Positions 1 through 6,549 of a DNA stretch of 31,073 nt are shown piece after piece (position 1 is the first letter of the stretch; every line of letters begins with the position of its first letter). The notes below the pieces were generated by a model. The model was given only the letters and a program-made list of their open reading frames with translations, searched no databases and was not told the origin of the DNA. Both the position numbers and the translations under genes were made by a program. Source of the stretch: JAIPEL01 sp050115795 (GTDB lineage: Bacteria; Desulfobacterota; Desulfobacteria; Desulfobacterales; CAFBRK01). The stretch lies in assembly GCA_050115795.1 (NCBI GenBank), contig JASFPT010000014.1, positions 1 to 31,073 on the forward strand, in the 5' to 3' direction.

Positions 1-238
1 TTTTTCAGGGAGCAGGTTTGCGCCAACTATGGCAGCAGTATGTGACGGTTGGAAATAGAGGGCAGCAGACAGTTCGGCTGTTCAATTTCCGGCTAAATCG
101 CAGGTAAGTAGGCGGAATTTTAAGTCTTTGCCCAAACTTTTCGATCAGACGGCTTTTTAGACGGCTTTTGGTGGTCGAAAACGGCGTTTAATGGCCTTAA
201 AAGTGGGTGGAATGCGCTGATTTCATTGATTTTTCGCT
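1..238. other. AT-richer DNA at the left edge, possible end of an integrated element
   Basis: No convincing gene is visible. Short open frames run in from the left edge (one ends with a TAA at about 111-113), but none is recognisable. The stretch is visibly richer in A and T than the rest of the window and contains a short tandem repeat, agacggctttt, at about 148-169. It ends exactly where a tRNA-Glu 3' half begins, so I infer that it is the tail of an integrated element lying mostly outside the window. No integrase gene can be seen here. Confidence 0.35.
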
Positions 239-282
239 CTCTCACGCCGGAAACCGGAGTTCGAGTCTCCGTGGGACCACCA
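239..282 (+). pseudogene. 3' half of tRNA-Glu(CTC), probable attachment-site remnant
   Basis: The fragment starts in the anticodon loop (ctctcac, anticodon CTC at 241-243). It continues with the 3' anticodon strand gccgg, a 4-nt variable loop aaac, a perfect T-arm (cggag, ttcgagt, ctccg at 255-271), the 3' acceptor strand tgggacc and an encoded ACCA. This order matches bacterial tRNA-Glu. No D-arm and no ggtccca acceptor strand exist upstream, and the 5' anticodon strand does not match properly, so the gene is cut in the anticodon loop. Tyrosine integrases commonly recombine there, displacing the original 3' half to the far end of the insertion. The tRNA's own terminator still follows at 296-325, so the resident chromosome is to the right. 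Confidence 0.75.
251..278 (+). repeat. Direct repeat copy 1 (tRNA-Glu T-arm and acceptor)
   Basis: This 28-bp stretch, from aaaccggag to gggacc, recurs at 359-386 with a single mismatch (T272 against C380). Copy 1 lies inside the tRNA-Glu fragment and continues into ACCA. Confidence 0.85.
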
Positions 283-295
283 CCCAAGACGAGAA

Positions 296-325
296 AGCCA
301 CTGTCGCCAGTGGCTATTTTTATTT
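296..325 (+). terminator. Intrinsic terminator behind the tRNA-Glu 3' half
   Basis: An 8-bp perfect stem (agccactg at 296-303, cagtggct at 308-315) with a 4-nt loop is followed by atttttattt. It lies 13 bp after the tRNA 3' end and is presumably the original tRNA terminator. Confidence 0.8.
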
Positions 326-358
326 AGGACCTGGGACCTCCCGCTCGCAAGAGCGGGA

Positions 359-386
359 AAACCGGAGTTCGAGTCTCCGCGGGACC
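359..386 (+). repeat. Direct repeat copy 2, degenerate tRNA 3' end
   Basis: This is the second copy of the 28-bp tRNA T-arm/acceptor sequence, 108 bp after the first. The T-arm is intact (363-379) but the acceptor is followed by ccc rather than ACCA, so it is not a functional tRNA end. A small hairpin, cccgctc/gagcggg (340-357), precedes it in place of an anticodon arm. It may mark an older insertion or a decayed second tRNA gene. Confidence 0.7.
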
Positions 387-539
387 CCCTCCGAGACGAG
401 TGGCAACAAGGTCAGTTCCCGAATTACCAGAGCTGCGCGTCCAATCATGAAGATGACATTTCAAGACCTGAACCCTTTTTTCACCTACACCCCTATGAAC
501 CGATAATAGAAATATCAATAACCTATTAAAATGCTGCCA

Positions 540-567
540 TTGATGCGTTGCGATTCGTAGGTATTAT
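540..567 (+). promoter_or_regulatory. Candidate sigma-70 promoter of the 33-residue membrane protein
   Basis: A -35 like TTGATG (540-545) and a -10 TATTAT (562-567) are separated by 16 bp, about 35 bp upstream of a start codon with a good ribosome-binding site. This is a pattern match only. Confidence 0.45.
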
Positions 568-601
568 TATCGATATGACGAACAACAGGGAGGATACGAC
601 C

Positions 602-703
602 ATGAACAGTGAAAAGTTTGCTTTCGTCGGTATGGCCCTTATCGTAGCCCTTCTGGCCTATCCTTTCATACGCTTGGTGAACTTCGCATCAAATGTCGTT
701 TAG
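602..703 (+). CDS. Small single-span membrane protein (33 aa), function unknown
   Basis: An ATG-started frame of 33 residues begins MNSEKF and ends NFASNVV. A strong ribosome-binding site, agggagga (587-594), lies 8 nt before the ATG. After a short polar N-terminus, residues 8-23 form one hydrophobic segment (FVGMALIVALLAYPFI), followed by R24, so it is probably a small inner-membrane protein. It has its own candidate promoter (540-567) and a strong terminator (758-824), and therefore looks like a separate transcript. I do not recognise the family. The gene sits just inside the chromosome beside the tRNA-Glu border. The chance of a spurious frame is reduced by the combination of ribosome-binding site, hydrophobic pattern and flanking signals, but length alone would not prove it. 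Confidence 0.6.
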   Translation: MNSEKFAFVGMALIVALLAYPFIRLVNFASNVV

Positions 704-757
704 GGGGGCTGCAACGCTTCCCTGCTCTGGCGAGGTGGCAAAAGCACCATTTCACTG

Positions 758-824
758 CCGGAGACCGCCGTCGTGATTACACCGGAGTCAAGGCCGCTCT
801 TTGCGGCGGTCTCCGGTTTTTTTT
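758..824 (+). terminator. Long-stem intrinsic terminator
   Basis: Perfect 13-bp arms (758-770 and 804-816) are followed by eight T residues (817-824). The 33-nt interior contains a second ccggag (782-787) and a gccgc/gcggc pair (793-797, 803-807). These can form a competing shorter hairpin that uses the same ctccgg strand. It closes the transcript of the small membrane protein. Confidence 0.8.
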
Positions 825-1119
825 GAAAAGATGGCGTTTTGGAAACGCTCTTGGGCAAAGCCGGGCACGCGCCGGGCGACAACGGCGCTGCAAATCGCCT
901 GTAGAGAAACAGAAGCAAGGGCTTGGATCGTTTTGGGGTGAGACAAAGACAGGAGCATTCTGGTCCCAAGGTTTCCAGATCTAATAAAAAAAAGAGCCTC
1001 CTTGTCTTTAACCCCACCAGCGAGCGCATGCCCTGCCGCTTGCTCATCGTGAATGGGACATGAATGTGGTATTCTGAAGCTTGCCCCCGGTTGCTGCGCC
1101 GCCATAAAACCAGAAACAC
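825..1119. other. Intergenic DNA without a recognised feature
   Basis: About 295 bases lie between the terminator at 758-824 and the promoter at 1120. Frames on the minus strand here show no ribosome-binding site, known motif or protein-like composition. I see nothing else that I can support. Confidence 0.5.
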
Positions 1120-1148
1120 TTGACAGAAATTTCCGGCTTTCCTACCAT
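1120..1148 (+). promoter_or_regulatory. Candidate sigma-70 promoter of the ABC importer operon
   Basis: A perfect -35 TTGACA (1120-1125) and a -10 like TACCAT (1143-1148) have the ideal 17-bp spacing. Transcription would start near 1155, giving a leader of about 135 nt before the first gene. Confidence 0.6.
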
Positions 1149-1154
1149 CGTTGA

Positions 1155-1290
1155 AAATGCCCGCCTGAAGGCGGGCGCTGTTTGAACCGAAAAATCGATC
1201 CATCCATCAACGCCACGAAGGCCAACGGCTTCCAGAAGAAAGCCGGCGATGCCTCGTGGCTTTTTTATTTGCCGGAAAGGAAAGATCAAA
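1155..1290 (+). promoter_or_regulatory. Structured leader with a terminator hairpin, possible attenuator or riboswitch
   Basis: The leader holds a 7-bp hairpin (gcccgcc/ggcgggc, 1159-1176). It is followed by a long stem with outer arms gccacga (1212-1218) and tcgtggc (1254-1260), an inner ggctt/aagcc pair (1227-1231, 1240-1244) and a run of six T (1261-1266). That is a complete intrinsic terminator between a promoter and the ribosome-binding site of the transporter operon. There is no gene between promoter and terminator, so premature termination control is the simplest reading; a small RNA is the alternative. I could not match it to a known riboswitch class. Confidence 0.5.
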
Positions 1291-2400
1291 TTGCGCCTTC
1301 TTATTCGTTGCTTCGTGGCCGGGCTGTTGATCCTGTTGATTGGTCTCGATGCCGGCGCCGCAGACCGGGTCGTCACCGACGGAGCCGGCAGAAGCGTTTC
1401 AGTGCCCGCCATCGTCGATCGGGTGATCTGTTCGGGGCCTGGTGCCCTGCGGCTGTTGACCTATCTCCAGGCCGAAGACAAGATCGTTGCCGTCGACGAC
1501 ATGGAAAAAAGAAGGCCGGCCTTCGACGCCCGGCCATATGCACTGGCAAATCCCCAATTCAGGCAGTATCCGATTTTCGGAGAATTTCGGGGCCACGACC
1601 ATCCCGAACTGATCCTGGCCCTTGATCCGCTGCCCCAGGTCATTTTCAAGACATACCCAGGCATGGGCCATGATCCGGTCGAGCTGCAGAAAAAGACCGG
1701 TATTCCGGTGGTGATCCTACAATACGGAGAACTGGCCCAGGACCGGGGGGACCTGTATCGGTCGCTTCGGATCGTGGGAGAAGTCGTCGGCCGGCCGCAG
1801 CGGGCCGAACAGGTCATCTCCTTTTTCGAAGCGAAAATCTCCGATCTTCAGCGCAGGGCTTGCCGGGTGCCGCCTGAAAAACGACCGACCTGCTATGTGG
1901 GCGGGATCGCCTTCAAGGGCCCTCACGGGTTTCAGTCCACCGAGCCGGGTTATCCTCCCTTTGCCTTTGTCGGCGCAAAAAATGTGGCCGCAGAGAATCT
2001 TCCGGCCGGCAAGACCATTCGGCACAGCAACGTGGCCAAAGAGAAAATCATCCACTGGGATCCGGATATCCTGTTTCTCGACCTTTCCAGCCTGCAGATG
2101 GGAGAAGGGGCCGGCGCACTGTCCGAGCTGAAGACCGATCCGGCCTACCGAACCCTGAGCGCCGTGCGCGCCGGCCGGGTCTACGGACTGCTTCCCTACA
2201 ACTGGTACACGCGGAATTTCGGATCGATCCTGGCCAATGCCTACTTTATCGGAAAGCAGCTCTATCCCGAGTCCTTTTCCGACATCGACCCGGAGCAGAC
2301 CGCAGACGAGATCTACACCTTCCTGGTGGATAAGCCGGTCTTTGCCGAAATGAACCATGCCTTCGATGGGCTGGTATTTCGAAAGGTTCCGCTACATTGA
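1291..2400 (+). CDS. ABC importer periplasmic binding protein, FecB/BtuF type
   Basis: This is a periplasmic solute-binding protein of the family that takes up iron-siderophores, haem, cobalamin or other metal chelates. The preferred start is TTG at 1291, which has GGAAAGGAAAG 7-8 nt upstream and yields a clean signal peptide (MRLLIRCFVAGLLILLIG, then AGAA). An ATG at 1249 is in frame but lies inside the leader terminator and would put charged residues before the signal peptide. The mature part has the two-lobe layout: VVTDGAGRSVSVP near residue 27, then AVDD, a long linker helix, and a C-terminal lobe with PFAFVGAKNV and DPDILFLD. There is no lipobox cysteine, so it is probably soluble and periplasmic. 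Length is 369 residues. The substrate cannot be told from sequence. Permease and ATPase genes follow directly. Confidence 0.85.
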   Translation: MRLLIRCFVAGLLILLIGLDAGAADRVVTDGAGRSVSVPAIVDRVICSGPGALRLLTYLQAEDKIVAVDDMEKRRPAFDARPYALANPQFRQYPIFGEFRGHDHPELILALDPLPQVIFKTYPGMGHDPVELQKKTGIPVVILQYGELAQDRGDLYRSLRIVGEVVGRPQRAEQVISFFEAKISDLQRRACRVPPEKRPTCYVGGIAFKGPHGFQSTEPGYPPFAFVGAKNVAAENLPAGKTIRHSNVAKEKIIHWDPDILFLDLSSLQMGEGAGALSELKTDPAYRTLSAVRAGRVYGLLPYNWYTRNFGSILANAYFIGKQLYPESFSDIDPEQTADEIYTFLVDKPVFAEMNHAFDGLVFRKVPLH

Positions 2401-2412
2401 AGGAGAAAAGAC

Positions 2413-3483
2413 GTGCATTTCGCTCGAGGTGAGATCCCCCGCCAGTATACCCGGTACATCGCTCGCAAAAGCGCTTTTATCGGGGCAAGCTTTCTGTTTC
2501 TGGCCGCAGCCTTTCTGGTGAGCATCTCCCAGGGGGCCGCCGGTATCCCGTTGAGCGGTGTTGTCCGGTCCCTGATCGGCGCCGGGGCAGACCATCGATA
2601 TGACCTCATCATCTGGAATATCCGGCTTCCCCAGGCCCTGTCTGCCGTGGCCGCCGGCGCGGGCCTCGCGGTGTCCGGGGCGGTCATGCAGTCGATCCTG
2701 CGAAACCCCCTCGGATCTCCGTTCACGCTGGGCATCTCCCAGGCCGCGGCCTTTGGCGCCGCCCTGTCGGTGATGGTTCTCGATGCAGGGGTGATGGCCA
2801 GCACCCAGGTGGGGGCCGTCACCATTTCCGAGCCGCTCCTGACCACGGCAACGGCCTTTGTCTTCTGCCTGGCGGCATCGGCGGTGATCATCGCTGTCTC
2901 CCGGCTCCGGGGGGCTTCGCCGGAGACCATGATCCTGACCGGTGTGGCCCTGGGTGCCTTGTTCACCGCCGGAACGATGTTTCTGCAGTTTTTTGCCGAC
3001 GACGTCCAGTTGGCCGCCATGGTCTTCTGGACCTTCGGCGACGTCGGCCGGGCGAGCTGGCCCGAGCTGGGCCTGTTCAGCGGCGTGACCGCCCTGGCGA
3101 CGCTCTACTTTTTCGTCAACGGATGGAACTACAACGCAGTCGACGCCGGTGACGAAACCGCCCAGGGGCTCGGGGTCCGGGTGGAACGGGTCCGGCTGCT
3201 GGGGATGCTGGCCGCATCGCTGGTCACGGCGGTGATCGTGGCGTTTCTGGGGATCATCGGCTTTGTCGGGCTGGTCTGCCCCCACATGGTCCGGCGGCTC
3301 ATCGGGGGAGACCATCGGTTTCTGCTGCCGGCCACCGTCCTTGTCGGCGGGCTCTTGCTGCTTGTCTCCGACACCGCTGCGCGGCTGATGATCGCTCCGC
3401 ATCTGCTTCCGGTTTCGATTCTGACGGCTTTCATGGGCGCGCCGGCCTTCATTTATCTGCTCATTCGGGGGTACCGACGGTGA
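2413..3483 (+). CDS. ABC importer permease, FecCD/BtuC family
   Basis: This is the inner-membrane permease that would form a homodimeric channel with the ATPase encoded next. Translation starts at GTG 2413, 7 nt after the ribosome-binding site AGGAG (2401-2405). The 356-residue protein has about nine to ten membrane segments and typical FecCD motifs: NIRLPQALSAVAAGAGLAVSGAVMQ near residues 69-93, RNPLGSPFTLGIS after it, and near the C-terminus FLGIIGFVGLVCPHMVRRLIGGDHR, the region that contacts the ATPase. Its stop overlaps the start of the ATPase gene, so the two are translationally coupled. It follows the binding-protein gene by 12 bp in one operon. Confidence 0.93.
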   Translation: MHFARGEIPRQYTRYIARKSAFIGASFLFLAAAFLVSISQGAAGIPLSGVVRSLIGAGADHRYDLIIWNIRLPQALSAVAAGAGLAVSGAVMQSILRNPLGSPFTLGISQAAAFGAALSVMVLDAGVMASTQVGAVTISEPLLTTATAFVFCLAASAVIIAVSRLRGASPETMILTGVALGALFTAGTMFLQFFADDVQLAAMVFWTFGDVGRASWPELGLFSGVTALATLYFFVNGWNYNAVDAGDETAQGLGVRVERVRLLGMLAASLVTAVIVAFLGIIGFVGLVCPHMVRRLIGGDHRFLLPATVLVGGLLLLVSDTAARLMIAPHLLPVSILTAFMGAPAFIYLLIRGYRR

Positions 3484-4298
3484 TTCTACAAGTCGACGGT
3501 GTGAGCTTCGGCTACAACGGGCGGCGGGTGCTCGACGACATCCGGTTTTCCGTGGACCCCGGAGAGCTGTTGGTCATTCTGGGCCCCAACGGAGTCGGGA
3601 AGACCACCCTGCTGCGGTGCATCAACGGCATCCTTGCACCCGGCAAAGGGACGGTCTGGGTGGACGGCCGAGAGGTTGCCGGCCTGACCCCCCAGCAGAT
3701 CGCCCGCCGGATCGGATATGTGTCCCAGCAGCAGTCGGCGGGCCGTTTGACCGCCTTCGATGCCATATTGATGGGCCGGCGGCCCCACATCCAGTGGCGG
3801 GTTTCCGACGAAGACCTCCGCATCGTGGACGGGGCGATCAAGAGCCTGGACCTGGAGCGGCTGGCCATGCGATACATCGACCAAATGAGCGGCGGAGAGC
3901 TGCAGAAGGTGGCCATCGGCAGGGCCATGGTCCAGGAGCCGAAGCTGTTGCTCCTGGACGAACCGACGAGCAACCTCGACCTGAAAAACCAGCTCGAAAT
4001 TCTTCGGCTGTTGCGCCACGCAGTCCAGGACCACGGTCTTGCTGCGGTCATGACGATGCACAACCTGAACATGGCCCTTCGGTTTGCCGACAAGTACCTG
4101 TTTTTGAAAGACGGACGGATTTTCGATGCCGGACGTCCCGGTGAGATTTGCGCCGAAACCGTCGAGGCGGTCTACGGTGTCGCCGTGGAGATTTATCGTC
4201 ACAATGGATATTCCCTGGTGATTCCGGTGGGGACCAGAAACGATTCCGCTTTCCATAACAGCGTTCTAAATGAAGAACCGCGACATGCGGGTTTGTAA
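3480..4298 (+). CDS. ABC importer ATPase, FecE/BtuD type
   Basis: This is the cytoplasmic nucleotide-binding subunit of the importer. It starts at GTG 3480, overlapping the permease stop in the string GTGA. Visible motifs are Walker A GPNGVGKTT (residues 35-43), a Q-loop around residues 83-85, the ABC signature MSGGELQKV (136-144), Walker B LLLLDEP (156-162) and the switch histidine in TMHNLNMAL (H194). Length is 272 residues, slightly longer than the usual 250-260 because of a polar tail. It completes a three-gene operon; no outer-membrane receptor gene is in this window. Confidence 0.95.
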   Translation: MILQVDGVSFGYNGRRVLDDIRFSVDPGELLVILGPNGVGKTTLLRCINGILAPGKGTVWVDGREVAGLTPQQIARRIGYVSQQQSAGRLTAFDAILMGRRPHIQWRVSDEDLRIVDGAIKSLDLERLAMRYIDQMSGGELQKVAIGRAMVQEPKLLLLDEPTSNLDLKNQLEILRLLRHAVQDHGLAAVMTMHNLNMALRFADKYLFLKDGRIFDAGRPGEICAETVEAVYGVAVEIYRHNGYSLVIPVGTRNDSAFHNSVLNEEPRHAGL

Positions 4299-4310
4299 CC
4301 CTCAAAAGAC

Positions 4311-4550
4311 CTACCGGAATCGCAACGAGCTTTCGGCCAGCGCGACAACAGCGGCAGGACCGTCTGTCCAGGGCTGGCCGTCGGCCTCCGGGCATCGTAA
4401 CCGGCCATAGAGCAGTTGGGAGCCCCGGTGCCCGATGGTCATACCCGCCCCGTGTGCCCATGGATCCAAATCGATCCGCAGGGTCGTGCTCGGGCTTGCC
4501 AACGCCTGCAACACCGGATAGATTGCATCGTCAGGGGAGTTTCTTCCCTA
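4311..4550 (-). pseudogene. Probable gene remnant, C-terminal fragment of an unknown protein
   Basis: On the minus strand an open frame runs from just after a TAG (4548-4550) to a TAG at 4311-4313. It contains protein-like sequence such as SPDDAIYPVLQALASP, IDLDPWAHGAGMTIGHRG and QLLYGRLRCPEADGQPW. Codon choice looks natural, with G or C in many third positions. There is no proper start or ribosome-binding site, and nothing in any frame continues it upstream before the divergent cytochrome c' gene at 4594. I infer the tail of a deleted gene. The parent family was not recognised; a chance open frame in GC-rich DNA is the alternative. Confidence 0.35.
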
Positions 4551-4593
4551 GCCCCTGTGGGCGAAATCCGATCCCGTTACCAAAGGAGCCTGT

Positions 4594-5052
4594 ATGAAAA
4601 CGTTTTTTAAGGCGGTGATTTGCGGTGTTCTACTGGCCGCCATGGTCGGTTCGGCCTATGCGGCATTTGCCAAGCCAGAGGATGCCATCCGCTACCGCAA
4701 GGCCGTGATGGCGGTCATCGGTCATCATTTCGGCGCGCTGGCCGCCGTGGTCAAAGGGAAGACGCCCTTCGATAGGGAGGGGGTCGAAACGGATGCCCGG
4801 GTGATTCAGACCATTTCCCTATTGCCGTGGGAGGCTTGCCTGGAGCCCGGCTCCTACTCGGGCAGCACCACCCTGAAGGCGTCGGCGCTGACGGAAAAAG
4901 AGCGGTTCATGGACATTGCAGAACAATTCGAACGCACGAGCCAACAGCTTCTCGCAGCGGCCAGCAGCGGCGACCAGGACGCCGTCAAGGCCCGGTTCGG
5001 AGAGGCGGCCCAAAGCTGCAAGGCCTGCCATTCGACCTACCGGAACAAATAG
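4594..5052 (+). CDS. Cytochrome c' (class II c-type cytochrome), exported
   Basis: This is a periplasmic haem protein of the cytochrome c' four-helix family, whose members bind NO or transfer electrons. The 152-residue precursor has a signal peptide (MKTFFKAVICGVLLAAMVGSAYA, probable cleavage after residue 23). The haem motif is at the extreme C-terminus, CKACH (C142, C145, H146), as is diagnostic for this class. Helical segments RYRKAVMAVIGHHFGALAAVVKG and PWEACLEPGSYSGS fit the family pattern. The ribosome-binding site AAAGGAG is about 6 nt before the ATG. It faces a cytochrome b561 gene across a shared terminator; cytochrome c' and b561 often occur together, but these two are convergent, so they are not in one operon. 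Confidence 0.92.
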   Translation: MKTFFKAVICGVLLAAMVGSAYAAFAKPEDAIRYRKAVMAVIGHHFGALAAVVKGKTPFDREGVETDARVIQTISLLPWEACLEPGSYSGSTTLKASALTEKERFMDIAEQFERTSQQLLAAASSGDQDAVKARFGEAAQSCKACHSTYRNK

Positions 5053-5085
5053 CCGATCCCTGTGCCCGAACCGGTTTCAGCCGCA

Positions 5086-5125
5086 AGAGCCGCCTGTCCC
5101 CCCGCGGGGCGGGCGGCTCTTTTTC
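5086..5125 (+). terminator. Terminator between the cytochrome genes
   Basis: The stem agagccgcc (5086-5094) pairs with ggcggctct (5112-5120) around a 17-nt loop and is followed by a short T run. It would stop transcription from the cytochrome c' gene. The minus-strand T run is only two residues, so it is weak for the opposite direction. Confidence 0.7.
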
Positions 5126-5128
5126 CTT

Positions 5129-5821
5129 TCAGCGGACCAGGAAGTAGACCAATGCCGCTGAGATGCCCGCAACCAGGGCCGCCAGCCCCAGCCGATTGCC
5201 GGAAGACTCGGCTGGTTCCTGCCAGCGTATGCACCCGGTGAACATCGGCCCAATCAGGTTGTCGCGTTTGAAAATCAGGTAGAAGAGCACCGCCGCCACG
5301 TGCACGGCGACCAGCACCAGAAGAATCTCCTGGTTCAGCCTGTGGATCGTGGTGAGCCAGTCGCTGGTCGCCTTGCTCACCCAGGGGTAAAGGGGCCCCT
5401 CGGTGAAGATGTCGTCGTTGGAAAATAGACCCGTTGCGGCCTGGACCAGCAGGGCGGCCAGCATCGCAAGAACGGACCATCCCCCCAGGGGATTGTGGCC
5501 CAGGTGCCTTTCCGACCCCTTCTGCCAGAAGGCCCTGGCGTACCGAAGCACCGCTTTCGGGCCCCTGACGAAGGCGGAGAACCGGGCGTATCGTCCGCCC
5601 CAAAACCCCCACATGATCCGGAACGCCAGCAGACCGAAAATGGCGCAGCCGCTCCATACGTGGTACTGCATCCACGCGCCCCCGATTTCCCCGGTGACGA
5701 AGGAGACGGCTACCAGCAGAACGAGCAGCCAGTGAAACAGCCGGGTGGGCAGATCCCACACCCGCACCCTTCGGCCGGCCGCCCCGGTCGTTTTCTCGCC
5801 ATTGCCTCCCGCCTGTGTCAT
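5129..5821 (-). CDS. Cytochrome b561-type membrane protein
   Basis: This is a membrane haem-b protein of the bacterial cytochrome b561 family, which moves electrons between the quinone pool and c-type cytochromes. I place the start at ATG 5821 (230 residues), with GGAG 8 nt upstream; an in-frame ATG at 5887 has no ribosome-binding site. Four membrane segments contain candidate haem-ligand histidines: H30 (LPTRLFHWLLV), H54 (QYHVWSG), H160 (TTIHRLNQ) and H174 (VAVHVAA). The motif FRIMWGFWGGRYARF after the second segment is typical of the family. It is the last gene of the minus-strand ars operon and converges on a cytochrome c' gene, its plausible redox partner. Confidence 0.88.
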   Translation of the reverse strand: MTQAGGNGEKTTGAAGRRVRVWDLPTRLFHWLLVLLVAVSFVTGEIGGAWMQYHVWSGCAIFGLLAFRIMWGFWGGRYARFSAFVRGPKAVLRYARAFWQKGSERHLGHNPLGGWSVLAMLAALLVQAATGLFSNDDIFTEGPLYPWVSKATSDWLTTIHRLNQEILLVLVAVHVAAVLFYLIFKRDNLIGPMFTGCIRWQEPAESSGNRLGLAALVAGISAALVYFLVR

Positions 5822-5909
5822 CTTTGCAGCTCCATTGAGATTTCGTCTGACGGGCTTGCAATCAGAACGCTTCGACCCGTCATGCACCGGGTGCCTGTCA
5901 TATTTCCGC

Positions 5910-6506
5910 TCATGTCTGGATGTTCTCTTTCAACAGCACGAGCCCTTCTTCCCGGGCTTTCAAGACCGTTTTCATGTCCACTTCCTGAAACTCCCTGCGG
6001 ATCAGGATGCGCTCTTTGAGCGCATTTCGATATCGTCGGTATTCGTCCTTTGCCGAGATGTTCGCTTCCACCCTTTCGGCGTGGAGAAAACGATCGATCG
6101 GACCGTTCTTGCCGTTTCGGTTTCCTTCGGACAAATCGACCCGGTGGTTTTCGTACACCAAAAAGCAGTGCACCATGGGGACATACGGCAGGCGGTATTT
6201 TTCCAGGATCCGATTTGCTCCGGTGACCAGATCTTCGGTCATGGCGTAGATACCGATGTTCTTTTCGACGGCAATGCCCAGTTCTGCCCCCAGGGTGGCG
6301 ATGACCGCATGCTTCGTGGTGCAGCTGCCCATGTTTTCCTTGAACAGGATCATCAAATCGTCCCGGTCGGAATTGTACCCGTAGGGCAGTTCATGCACAT
6401 AGCGGCAGGCCTCTTGAAAGCGGGTGATGCCAAGACCCTGAAACGTTCTGGATAGCGGGCCTGAATCCCCAATCGTCTTGTCCGGAAAAACGCTGAAATG
6501 TTCCAT
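5910..6506 (-). CDS. Transglutaminase-fold protein in the ars operon, function unknown
   Basis: This 198-residue cytoplasmic protein has no signal peptide. I see a plausible transglutaminase/papain-like triad: C62 in GSCTTKHA, H113 in PMVHCFLVYEN and D124 in HRVDLSEGN. The spacing and surrounding residues are those of small transglutaminase-like domains. The substrate is unknown, and such folds can be peptidases, amidases or inactive scaffolds. The C-terminal third is charged and helical (RRYRNALKERILIRREFQEVDMKTVLKARE). The gene starts 43 bp after acr3 and ends 88 bp before the cytochrome b gene, all on the same strand, so it is probably co-transcribed with arsR and acr3. The ribosome-binding site (gggaatcactt) is weak. 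I do not recognise a named arsenic-resistance family for it. Confidence 0.75.
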   Translation of the reverse strand: MEHFSVFPDKTIGDSGPLSRTFQGLGITRFQEACRYVHELPYGYNSDRDDLMILFKENMGSCTTKHAVIATLGAELGIAVEKNIGIYAMTEDLVTGANRILEKYRLPYVPMVHCFLVYENHRVDLSEGNRNGKNGPIDRFLHAERVEANISAKDEYRRYRNALKERILIRREFQEVDMKTVLKAREEGLVLLKENIQT

Positions 6507-6549
6507 AAGTGATTCCCGTCGATTCAGTGCTTCAAATGAATTCCGATGC

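Noticed and set aside
239..282. Complete tRNA-Glu gene
   Set aside because: The D-arm and the 5' acceptor strand are missing and the 5' anticodon strand does not pair properly, so only the 3' half is present.
825..1290. Cobalamin riboswitch before the importer
   Set aside because: I could not find the conserved B12-box or the other characteristic blocks, so only an unassigned leader is claimed.
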